A stretch of DNA of 7,492 nt from Scatosoma sp045656625 (GTDB taxonomy: Bacteria > Bacillota > Clostridia > Christensenellales > Borkfalkiaceae). Under the pieces are notes generated by a model. The model had not been told where the DNA came from, searched no databases, and worked only from the letters and a program-made list of their open reading frames with translations. A program made the position numbers and the translations under genes. The stretch lies in the NCBI GenBank assembly GCA_045656625.1, contig JAZORL010000128.1, positions 1 to 7,492 on the forward strand, written 5' to 3'. Positions within the stretch are counted from its first letter, which is position 1; every line of letters begins with the position of its first letter. This document shows, in pieces, positions 1 to 6,593 of the stretch.

Positions 1-1583
1 CCCTGATCGCCTTCTTCGCCTACTACGTAGGAAAGAAGCGCACAGCCAGCGTCAAATTCAATCGTGTCGTTATAATTCTTAAGGATACCGCTAACGGTAA
101 TCGTGTCGCCAACCTTAATAAGGTCTGCGCCCTCGCCCTTAAGACGGTAGCACGTAATAGGCTTGTCTTCCTTGCCTTCTACTTCGATGATAACGGTAAC
201 GTTCTTGTAGCCGCTGTCATAGGGGGTCTTAACAGTCGTAATCTTACCCGTCAATTCGTATGCGATGGGAAGGGATTCGCCGTTAGCCAAAGCATAAGCC
301 GCGTCTACGATTTCTGCTGCAGAGTTAAGTACTTTTACGAGCATAATTTCGTAAGAAAGCGTTTCCGTAACGTCGCCGCAAGTAATGGTTGCGGTAAGCG
401 TTGCATTTTGCGTGGTTTCCGTAGCCGTTGTGGTGAATTTCGTGCCGTTCAAAGCAAAGTTCGCGCTGTCCGTCGTGATTGCCCAAGTGATGGACACTTC
501 GGGATAGCGGTCACCCTGATCTGCAAGTCTTACAAGGTTATCGCCTGCATAAATAGAGTCAACACCGATTTCTTGCTTGGTATGAGCAACCTTATCTGCA
601 GCAGCAATGTTTGCTTTATCAAGCATCGATACAAGCTTACCAACGTATGTATTCGCGTTATTGATTTCGTTAACGTTCATTGCGCCGAAGGTATAGTAGG
701 TGCCAGACGTACCCAAGAAGAAGGTTTCCGTAGTGCCTTCCGTAGCGTTTGCATCTTTACCGGATTTTACGTGTTCAAGCGTAGCAACTATGGTGCCGTA
801 GTCAGCGTTATACGTAAATTCAAACGTTTGATTTGCGTTTTCAGCTACAACCGTGGAATCCGCAAGGATTGCATTATCGTGCCAGCTACCATTGTTGTAG
901 GTATTCGTCAAACCGATATATTGAACTTTGTCTTCATAGGTGAATTGAAGGTTAAATACGCCTTCCTTGCCATCTACGGGTACAGCATAAACGTCAACGC
1001 CGTCTTCAAAGGTTTCGCCGTTGCTTGCGTTCGTGGTAGCCAAATAGTAATCTTTCATTTTACCTACAAAGAACAAATCGTTCTTTTTCAAGGCTTGATA
1101 CATATAAAGCTTATATGCTTGATCTGCTACAGGAGCTGCCGTGATAGGGCTAAGAACTGCCGTAGGAGCAGCCTTCAAAGTACGTCTGAAGGGAACGTTA
1201 ATCGACGTACCGTCGGGAGCGCTGAGTTTTGCAATCAAGTTGTATTCAAAATCAGCCGCCAAACCGGTATTAACGTCTACGTAGGTCGTGTCAGCACCAC
1301 GATCCAAGACAACGTTCTCCGTCGCATTCGTCGACCATTCCAACGTGTAGACAACGCCGTTAACTTCGTAAGAGTTAGGAAGCTCGTAATTTTCGCGTCC
1401 CTCGTCTTTGGTCGGGTACTTGCCATAAATCGCGTTCTTTGCCGCATCCAAATTGTATGCGGGGATTTCAACGGAGCTGTCGGAGCCTTGGTTGGAAGAA
1501 TCAGCTTTCTTATCATCCAAGCAACCGGTCAAACACGTGAGCCCAGCAAGAAGCGCAAGCAAACCAGTGAGTTGTTTTTTCAT
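1..1583 (-). CDS. Surface lipoprotein with Ig-like modules and C-terminal OB-fold-like region (3' end outside window)
   Basis: An open reading frame of 527 complete codons with no stop before the left edge, so the C-terminus is missing. The signal peptide ends in LTGC with lipidated Cys at 21, followed by an Asp/Ser/Lys linker. No enzymatic motif is recognised. Residues ~45-138 and ~335-417 resemble atypical bacterial Ig-like domains: a LEWSTNAT or ITWAITTDS strand, then a beta-rich stretch ending in RTLKA or YEIMLVKV. Between them, ~155-325 is a beta-rich module of unknown function containing FFLGTSGTYYTF (288-299). Residues ~418-522 look like an OB-fold (YELTGKITTV, then VGDTITVSGIL at 491-501), similar in style to the modules of the preceding nuclease. 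The ATG at 1583 is fixed by AAGGAGA seven bases upstream. It is the third lipoprotein in a row, so it acts at the surface; a role in holding the nuclease or its substrate is possible but unproven. Confidence 0.85.
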   Translation of the reverse strand, partial: MKKQLTGLLALLAGLTCLTGCLDDKKADSSNQGSDSSVEIPAYNLDAAKNAIYGKYPTKDEGRENYELPNSYEVNGVVYTLEWSTNATENVVLDRGADTTYVDVNTGLAADFEYNLIAKLSAPDGTSINVPFRRTLKAAPTAVLSPITAAPVADQAYKLYMYQALKKNDLFFVGKMKDYYLATTNASNGETFEDGVDVYAVPVDGKEGVFNLQFTYEDKVQYIGLTNTYNNGSWHDNAILADSTVVAENANQTFEFTYNADYGTIVATLEHVKSGKDANATEGTTETFFLGTSGTYYTFGAMNVNEINNANTYVGKLVSMLDKANIAAADKVAHTKQEIGVDSIYAGDNLVRLADQGDRYPEVSITWAITTDSANFALNGTKFTTTATETTQNATLTATITCGDVTETLSYEIMLVKVLNSAAEIVDAAYALANGESLPIAYELTGKITTVKTPYDSGYKNVTVIIEVEGKEDKPITCYRLKGEGADLIKVGDTITVSGILKNYNDTIEFDAGCALLSYVVGEEGDQ

Positions 1584-1628
1584 TATAGTTTCTCCTTATA
1601 TAAATTTTTCTTGTTTTTTAATAAATGA
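1584..1628 (-). promoter_or_regulatory. AT-rich 45-base spacer with Shine-Dalgarno of the last lipoprotein gene
   Basis: On the minus strand the spacer is A/T-rich and ends in AAGGAGA (1591-1597), seven bases before the ATG at 1583. Its layout, an A-rich run, then TATATAA, then the Shine-Dalgarno, resembles the spacer before the binding-protein gene. No hairpin or terminator is seen, so read-through from the nuclease gene is likely. Confidence 0.5.
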
Positions 1629-2990
1629 TTAATGGAACGTAACGTTATTCAAGCTAAAAATACGAATTTGAGCTTCGCCGCTGAACATATCCAAAACGCC
1701 TTGTACGTCAATCGTTTTATTCGCGAAAGTGGATTCCGTCACCAACGTATTGTCGGCATTTTTCAATACGGAAGTCCGCACGACTACTTCTCTGCCATCC
1801 ACTTGACAATAAAGAGTGATTGCGCCTTTGTCGTCGCTTTCGTTGTTCGTCGTGGTGTACATACGAGTTACTTTCAGGTTCTTCATCGAAATCGTCGTTG
1901 CTTGTGCCGCATCAATGAATGACAACGTCTTCGTCGTTTCAATAGGGGAGCCATCTTCGTCTTCTTTCGTAATCTTAACATTGACGTTGCTCATATATTT
2001 CGCAACAGAAGTTTCCGTATATTGAGCTGCGTGCTTTTCGTTATCAAGCAACTTTGTATTATCAGGATCGTCGGGAAGGTATGCGTTATATTTTACGTCG
2101 CTTACTTGCCAAGATTGCCCCGTTTCCCAATAGGTTAAAACGCCAACGACTTTAATACGGTTGCCAACGCTATAAATCTTTTTACCAAAAGAATCGAGCG
2201 TGTAACCGTAATAAACGTACACACCGAAGGTAAGCCCCGTTTCTTCGTCATAGTCTTCTACGTAAACGCCTTCGCCTCTGAAATTCGTAATAACGCCTTC
2301 AAAAGCAATTCTTTGATCTTTATACGAATCAAGGTTTGTACGCAGTTCTTTCAAGTCGATTTCCTGCGCCGCGCCGTAATAATAATCGGGATCCGGTTCC
2401 GAGGAATGGATATGAAGCTTTTGTTCAGATGCGGAGTTAACAGCTTGAACGCATACGTTACCGTAACGAGTTTCGCTGGATTTAGAACCGACTGCCAGGC
2501 CGTTTTGTAAAATTTCGATATTCAAGTTACGGTAGGTTGCAGAATCCGCCGTTTTATACCATACCCAGACGAGATAACGCTCCCCAGTCGAGTCGGCTTC
2601 CCAAACATTACCGTCTGCTTGCAATACGATAGAGGTAGCAGATTTGAGCTTATCCGACGTAAAACGTGACGCGCATTTTCCCCATTCTTCAATAGCGCCC
2701 GTGGATTCGGGCGTATTTACGGCAAGATATCTTGCTTTCAAAACGCTTCCACCAGGGAAAGAAGTGCCTTCGGGGACGTAAAAGTGCGTGGTGTCACCAT
2801 CAATATACGATTTCACCGTTACGTTCATCGTCAAGGAGTTTTCCATATCGAGCGTGACGGATGCAGCGTAATCGATAGGCTCTTTAGAGCCAGAATCTTT
2901 GCTGCTGTCGCCGCCGCAAGCGACAAGACCCAAGGCACAGCCAAGGATCATGCCGATTGCAAGAAACAATGATAAAAATTTCTTTTTCAT
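1629..2990 (-). CDS. Surface lipoprotein with SNase (thermonuclease)-like domain and two probable OB-folds
   Basis: A 453-residue predicted cell-surface nuclease. The signal peptide ends in LVAC with the lipidated Cys at 25, then a Gly/Ser/Asp linker. Residues ~55-195 match the staphylococcal nuclease fold: YIDGDT (62-67), ARYLAVNTPES (86-96), TGERYLVWVW (135-144) and NLNIEILQNGLA (155-166). By alignment with S. aureus nuclease, D66 corresponds to Asp21, R87 to Arg35, T93 to Thr41, E95 to Glu43 and R138 to Arg87. The calcium ligand Asp40 is replaced by N92. The family cuts DNA and RNA with Ca2+, leaving 3'-phosphates. Residues ~210-305 and ~325-453 look like two OB-fold modules (beta-rich, with GVIT, VVGVLTYWETGQSW and VQGVLDMFSGEAQIRI), as seen in YhcR-type exported nucleases. 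The ATG at 2990 follows a modest TAAGGT seven bases away. The neighbouring importer suggests uptake of the products, which is inference. Activity is likely but the Asn change leaves doubt. Confidence 0.88.
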   Translation of the reverse strand: MKKKFLSLFLAIGMILGCALGLVACGGDSSKDSGSKEPIDYAASVTLDMENSLTMNVTVKSYIDGDTTHFYVPEGTSFPGGSVLKARYLAVNTPESTGAIEEWGKCASRFTSDKLKSATSIVLQADGNVWEADSTGERYLVWVWYKTADSATYRNLNIEILQNGLAVGSKSSETRYGNVCVQAVNSASEQKLHIHSSEPDPDYYYGAAQEIDLKELRTNLDSYKDQRIAFEGVITNFRGEGVYVEDYDEETGLTFGVYVYYGYTLDSFGKKIYSVGNRIKVVGVLTYWETGQSWQVSDVKYNAYLPDDPDNTKLLDNEKHAAQYTETSVAKYMSNVNVKITKEDEDGSPIETTKTLSFIDAAQATTISMKNLKVTRMYTTTNNESDDKGAITLYCQVDGREVVVRTSVLKNADNTLVTESTFANKTIDVQGVLDMFSGEAQIRIFSLNNVTFH

Positions 2991-3007
2991 AAAGTTACCT
3001 TACGTGA
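2991..3007 (-). promoter_or_regulatory. 17-base spacer with weak Shine-Dalgarno of the nuclease gene
   Basis: The minus strand reads TAAGGT (2997-3002), with its AAGG core seven bases before the ATG at 2990. This is the weakest start signal of the complete genes here. The space is too short for a terminator or a promoter, so the nuclease gene is expected to be co-transcribed with the binding-protein gene. Confidence 0.6.
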
Positions 3008-4459
3008 TTATGCACCGAAGAAGAATTCGAGTTCGTTTTCAATCGAATCTTTCATGCAGCTCTTAATGAACGAGCGAACGTCTTCTTGAGCTTTGGGAGT
3101 CGTCAAAATTTTAACAACAAGTTTGCCGACTTCGTCACGAGCTTCAGAAGAGCCGTTAAATGCAGGGGAGGTGAACGTGTAATCCTTGATTAGAATATTC
3201 ATCTTAACGCAGCTTGCTTGTACGTTGTCGTAGCCGTTTGCGGTTGCAAGGAATTCAGCGTATACAGGGTTCTGTTCAACCGATTTAATAACGGGAGCAT
3301 AACCCGATTGCGAGGAATAATTTGCTTGAAGGGGAACGTAAGAGGTCATCCATTTAGCGAAAAGCCAAGCTGCTGCAACTTCTTGCTCGTCGGACTTTTT
3401 GAAGATACAAAGGGAAGGACCTTGCGAAATCATCTTCGGATTGTTGGAATCTACTTGAGGAATGGGCGCTACGCCTACTTCAAAGCCGTATGTTATTTCC
3501 GACCCTTCACCAACTTTAGGAGTTTGGTAAGATGCACCTGCGGAGGAACCGATCGTCATATACGTTTTCATCTTGTCAGGATCAAGCTCCGTGAAAAGCT
3601 CGGAGGTATAGCTCGTATAGATTTCTTCCGTCGTTACGTAGCCCTTTTCATACCAACGCTTCATCATTTCGACGGATTCCCAGTTTTGTTCGTTATTGAA
3701 AAGGAATTTTTTGCCGGTGGAAGAGGTATAGGGCGCGGCCTTTTGTTCTGCCATCGTGATGAACCAGTTTGCTTCGGAGTCGTAGCCAAGAGGAATGTTG
3801 TTAGGCTCTGCCTTTTTAATCGTTTCGCAAAGCGTTTCCATTTCTGCCCACGTCGTCGGAACTTCGTAGCCTTTTTCATCAAAGTAGGTTTTGTTGTAGT
3901 ACAAAACTTCCGTAGACTTCGCATAAGGCAAAGCGTAGGTCTTGCCGTCGCCGAACACACGGCCTTCGTTCAAATAAGTAGGAACAAGGTCTGCCAATTG
4001 TTCGTCGGTATAGCCGACCGTTTCCGTCGTACCGTCTGCTCTTGTAACAACCATATCGCTGGTCATGAAATCATCAAGGACGAGCACTGCCTTCGAGTTG
4101 TTATAAAGAGCAACGTGGTCAGCATAGCAAAAAGCAAGGCTGGGCGCGCGGCGATTGGTAAGCTCGGTGGAGATTTGATCGCGCAAGTCGGGATAGCCGC
4201 CAAGGCTTTCGTGTTCAATTTTAATGTTAGGATACATTTTATTGAATTCGGGAATCCACGTATCTAATACCCCGCGCAAGTTTTTACCCATCGTATGATA
4301 GAAGGTGACCGTTTGCTTGCTTCCGTCGTATGCAACAACGTCAATGTCACCCGTTACAACGTTGCCGCCTTTTTTACCGCACGATGCCATAGGAACAGCA
4401 GTACCTGCAATAAGGAGCGTCGACATAACGCCACAAAGAATCTTTTTCATTTTGTTCAT
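3008..4459 (-). CDS. Extracellular solute-binding lipoprotein, UgpB-like (family 1)
   Basis: A 483-residue substrate-binding subunit anchored to the outer face of the membrane. A lipoprotein signal peptide ends in MASC with the lipidated Cys at 27, followed by a short linker. The mature part has the hallmarks of family 1 binding proteins: VTFYHTMG (51-58) in the first strand-loop, the region YALPYAKSTEVLYYNK (175-190), PTTWAEM (201-207), and a late SGYAPVIK (385-392) that resembles the TGYLPVTK-type region of UgpB. UgpB relatives bind glycerol-3-phosphate and glycerophosphodiesters, but many homologues bind sugars, so the ligand is open. The ATG at 4459 is supported by AAAGGAAG at 4469-4476; a second ATG three codons in is too far from that site. 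The gene comes last among the four transporter genes, an ATPase-permease-permease-binding-protein order like potABCD, though the sequences are CUT1. It ends 17 bases before the nuclease lipoprotein gene. Confidence 0.95.
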   Translation of the reverse strand: MNKMKKILCGVMSTLLIAGTAVPMASCGKKGGNVVTGDIDVVAYDGSKQTVTFYHTMGKNLRGVLDTWIPEFNKMYPNIKIEHESLGGYPDLRDQISTELTNRRAPSLAFCYADHVALYNNSKAVLVLDDFMTSDMVVTRADGTTETVGYTDEQLADLVPTYLNEGRVFGDGKTYALPYAKSTEVLYYNKTYFDEKGYEVPTTWAEMETLCETIKKAEPNNIPLGYDSEANWFITMAEQKAAPYTSSTGKKFLFNNEQNWESVEMMKRWYEKGYVTTEEIYTSYTSELFTELDPDKMKTYMTIGSSAGASYQTPKVGEGSEITYGFEVGVAPIPQVDSNNPKMISQGPSLCIFKKSDEQEVAAAWLFAKWMTSYVPLQANYSSQSGYAPVIKSVEQNPVYAEFLATANGYDNVQASCVKMNILIKDYTFTSPAFNGSSEARDEVGKLVVKILTTPKAQEDVRSFIKSCMKDSIENELEFFFGA

Positions 4460-4512
4460 AGAGTTGTACTTCCTTTATATATTTTTATTATTTTTAATTT
4501 TGGGGATAGAAA
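4460..4512 (-). promoter_or_regulatory. AT-rich 53-base spacer with Shine-Dalgarno of the binding-protein gene
   Basis: This is the largest gap in the window. On the minus strand it is almost pure A/T for about 30 bases, then carries AAAGGAAG (4469-4476) nine bases before the ATG at 4459. I see no clear hairpin followed by a T-run, so it is not a terminator. An internal promoter cannot be excluded, but no convincing -35/-10 pair is visible. An AU-rich leader that raises translation of the binding protein over the permeases is a reasonable guess. Confidence 0.5.
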
Positions 4513-5496
4513 TTAGCCTTTGATACCGCTTCTCGAAACGCCCTTCATAATGTATTTTCTAAGGCAGATGAACACCATGAATAACGGAGCGGATACCGTT
4601 GCAACGGCAGCCATTTGCAAAGGGATACTTTGAACGCCACCCGTTGTGCCGTCTTCCGTAAGCGTAAGGTCACGCAAGCCGTTCGTAATCAACTTATGCG
4701 CATCGTCGTTTGCAACCAAACGAGGCCACATATAGGTATTCCAAGCGCCCATCATCTTCAAAATCGTAATGGAAATCAAAGTGGGAAGGGCAAGAGGAAT
4801 CATAACCTTCCAAAGGTATTTAAGGTCCGTTGTACCGTCTACTTTTGCCGCTAAATACAATTCGTTGGGGATTTGCATAAAGTTTTGCTTTAATAGATAT
4901 ATATAGAAGACGCTTACCAAGAAAGGTATAATCAAAACTTTATAGGAATTAAGCCAGTCTAAATCCGCGACGGTCCCGTAGTTGGTGATGGTGAAAAGCT
5001 CGCCTGGGATCATCATCGTTGCAAGCAAGAAAGCAAAGAATACGTTTTTGCCCTTGAATTCCAGTCTTGCAAAAGCAAATGCGGAAAGAACGGTGATAAT
5101 CAAGGAAAGGATCGTTGATACGATGCCAACGTAGGTCGTATTTAAGAAGAGACGACCCAAACCACCTACCTTGAAAGCTTTTGAATAGTTATTCCATCGA
5201 ATATCCTTCGGGAAGAAGGTCGGCACAGCTTCGTTGTACTCATTCACCGATTTTAAGGAGGAAATGAGCATCCAATAGAAGGGGAATAATACGGTCAATG
5301 CTATCAAGCTCAAGAAGAGATAGATTGCAGTAGTGATAACAATTTTGCCTACTTTTTGTTTCGTAGAAACTTGCGACATATTGCGTGCGTGCATCACAAT
5401 ATCGGCGGAAGCGGCTACCTGTTCAGGCGTATTCGTCGTTTCTTCTACAGGGGCAAGCATATCTTCCGTTTGAGAAATATTTTCTTTATTTTCCAT
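4513..5496 (-). CDS. CUT1-type ABC transporter permease, MalG/UgpE-like
   Basis: A 327-residue second permease of the importer. Membrane segments are visible at roughly 52-78, 115-143, 152-173, 185-205, 236-257 and 296-314. The cytoplasmic EAA loop lies at about 212-238 and reads LAAKVDG (215-221), followed by MIP (232-234). The first Glu of the canonical EAA triplet is replaced by Leu, while Ala-Ala, the Gly and the Pro are kept. The first ~50 residues form a polar extension before the first membrane segment; residues 1-36 hold 8 acidic and 1 basic residue. The C-terminal end, YIMKGVSRSGIKG, has the (V)KG-type ending common in MalG-like permeases. The ATG at 5496 has a near-perfect AAGGAGG six bases upstream, which shares bases with the previous gene's stop codon, arguing for coupled translation. 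Family assignment is secure; the transported compound is unknown. Confidence 0.95.
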   Translation of the reverse strand: MENKENISQTEDMLAPVEETTNTPEQVAASADIVMHARNMSQVSTKQKVGKIVITTAIYLFLSLIALTVLFPFYWMLISSLKSVNEYNEAVPTFFPKDIRWNNYSKAFKVGGLGRLFLNTTYVGIVSTILSLIITVLSAFAFARLEFKGKNVFFAFLLATMMIPGELFTITNYGTVADLDWLNSYKVLIIPFLVSVFYIYLLKQNFMQIPNELYLAAKVDGTTDLKYLWKVMIPLALPTLISITILKMMGAWNTYMWPRLVANDDAHKLITNGLRDLTLTEDGTTGGVQSIPLQMAAVATVSAPLFMVFICLRKYIMKGVSRSGIKG

Positions 5497-5502
5497 ACGT
5501 TG

Positions 5503-5509
5503 CCTCCTT
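5503..5509 (-). promoter_or_regulatory. Strong Shine-Dalgarno overlapping upstream stop codon
   Basis: The minus strand reads AAGGAGG six bases before the ATG at 5496. Its first two bases are the last two of the TAA stop of the first permease gene (5510-5508). A ribosome finishing the first permease sits on the start site of the second, which would help keep the two permeases in equal amounts. Confidence 0.85.
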
Positions 5510-6590
5510 AATAATGCGTTTTCTTTTTACTTACGTAAAGGTTGATCATCGTGACGACGAAGATGATGCCAAAAAGAATCAACGCCGCCGCACTTGCAAG
5601 CCCTTGGCTTGATTTAATGGAATCGTAAATAAACCCAACCATGGTATTCAATCGTCTAGGGGCGTCCTTGGGACCCATTGTATCGTTTACGCCGCCGAAT
5701 ACACCGACAATACTTGAATATTCCTTGAAGCCGCCGATAAAGCCTGTGATAACGACGTAAGCGATCATCGGGGAAAGAAGGGGAACGGTAATTCTCGTAA
5801 ATACGCGCCAACGGGGAGTGCCGTCGATTTTTGCCGCTTCGTAATATTGCTTGTTCACGCTTTGCAAGCCGCCCAAAAGAATGAGAATTTTGAATGGCAA
5901 CGCATTCCATACAATATAAATAACCATAACCGTTATGTTTGCGGCATAGGAAGAGCCTTCGTTTATGAAATTGATTCGTTTCGCACCAAAGAGCCCTAAA
6001 ATGTTATTGATGATACCTTCCGTTTGAATAATTTCACTCTCATAACCAATTTGCGAGCCTACGATATTAAACATTGATGCGAATACCATACCGATTGCAA
6101 TAGAATTCGTTACGTAGGGCAAGAAGAAAATGGTTTGGAAAAATCTATTCAAAGGCTTGATTGCGTTCAAGCAAACGGCAATCAAGAGGGCTAAAAAGGT
6201 GGAAATGGGCACGGTGAGTACACACAAAAGCAGTGTATTTTTTAAGCATTGAGTAAATCTTTTATATTCAAACACCTTTTCGAAATTGCCAAGCCCAAAT
6301 TCGAAGGTCATACCCCCAATTTCACTATTGCGGTCATAACCTTCCAGGAAGGAAATTCTTACCGTATTGATAATCGGCCATACGGTAAAGACAAGCAATA
6401 AAATAATGGCAGGGGAAAGATATAACCATCCTTTCCATTTATCAAATTTCAGTTTTTTGCAAACGAAAGTGCGGAAAAACGCTTGATGAATCCAAGCAAC
6501 GAAGAACGTTTCCCAGACCCATTTTTTACAAAACGTACCCCAAATTCCGTCTACGAAAACCTTTTTCATAGTAGCGGAAAATTTCGACAT
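5508..6590 (-). CDS. CUT1-type ABC transporter permease, MalF/UgpA-like
   Basis: A 360-residue integral membrane subunit of a binding-protein-dependent importer, expected to pair with the permease encoded next. About six membrane segments are visible (roughly 56-78, 117-140, 152-174, 217-240, 272-294, 331-351). The EAA loop that docks on the ATPase is well preserved: EAAKIDG at 251-257, then I267 and P270. The sequence around it is of the CUT1 (MalF) kind rather than the polyamine (PotB) kind. The typical family start, near WLYLSP (55-60), is preceded by a ~50-residue extension with 11 Lys/Arg against 3 Asp/Glu and many Trp/Phe. The ATG at 6590 is supported by AGAGGTGG at 6599-6606, inside the end of the ATPase gene, 8 bases away. 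The stop codon TAA overlaps the Shine-Dalgarno site of the next gene. Substrate not determinable from this subunit. Confidence 0.95.
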   Translation of the reverse strand: MSKFSATMKKVFVDGIWGTFCKKWVWETFFVAWIHQAFFRTFVCKKLKFDKWKGWLYLSPAIILLLVFTVWPIINTVRISFLEGYDRNSEIGGMTFEFGLGNFEKVFEYKRFTQCLKNTLLLCVLTVPISTFLALLIAVCLNAIKPLNRFFQTIFFLPYVTNSIAIGMVFASMFNIVGSQIGYESEIIQTEGIINNILGLFGAKRINFINEGSSYAANITVMVIYIVWNALPFKILILLGGLQSVNKQYYEAAKIDGTPRWRVFTRITVPLLSPMIAYVVITGFIGGFKEYSSIVGVFGGVNDTMGPKDAPRRLNTMVGFIYDSIKSSQGLASAAALILFGIIFVVTMINLYVSKKKTHY

Positions 6591-6593
6591 AAC

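Noticed and set aside
408..1628. A 406-codon open frame on the plus strand
   Set aside because: It lies antisense to the lipoprotein gene at 1583-1, which has a lipobox signal peptide, a good Shine-Dalgarno site and recognisable beta domains. The plus-strand translation has no recognisable motif and odd composition. It is open only because the real gene rarely uses codons whose complement is a stop.
3218..4267. A 349-codon open frame on the plus strand
   Set aside because: Antisense shadow of the substrate-binding protein gene, with a Phe/Arg/Cys-rich translation and no family resemblance.
4460..4512. Rho-independent terminator between permease and binding-protein genes
   Set aside because: The stretch is AT-rich but has no GC-rich inverted repeat before a T-run on the minus strand.
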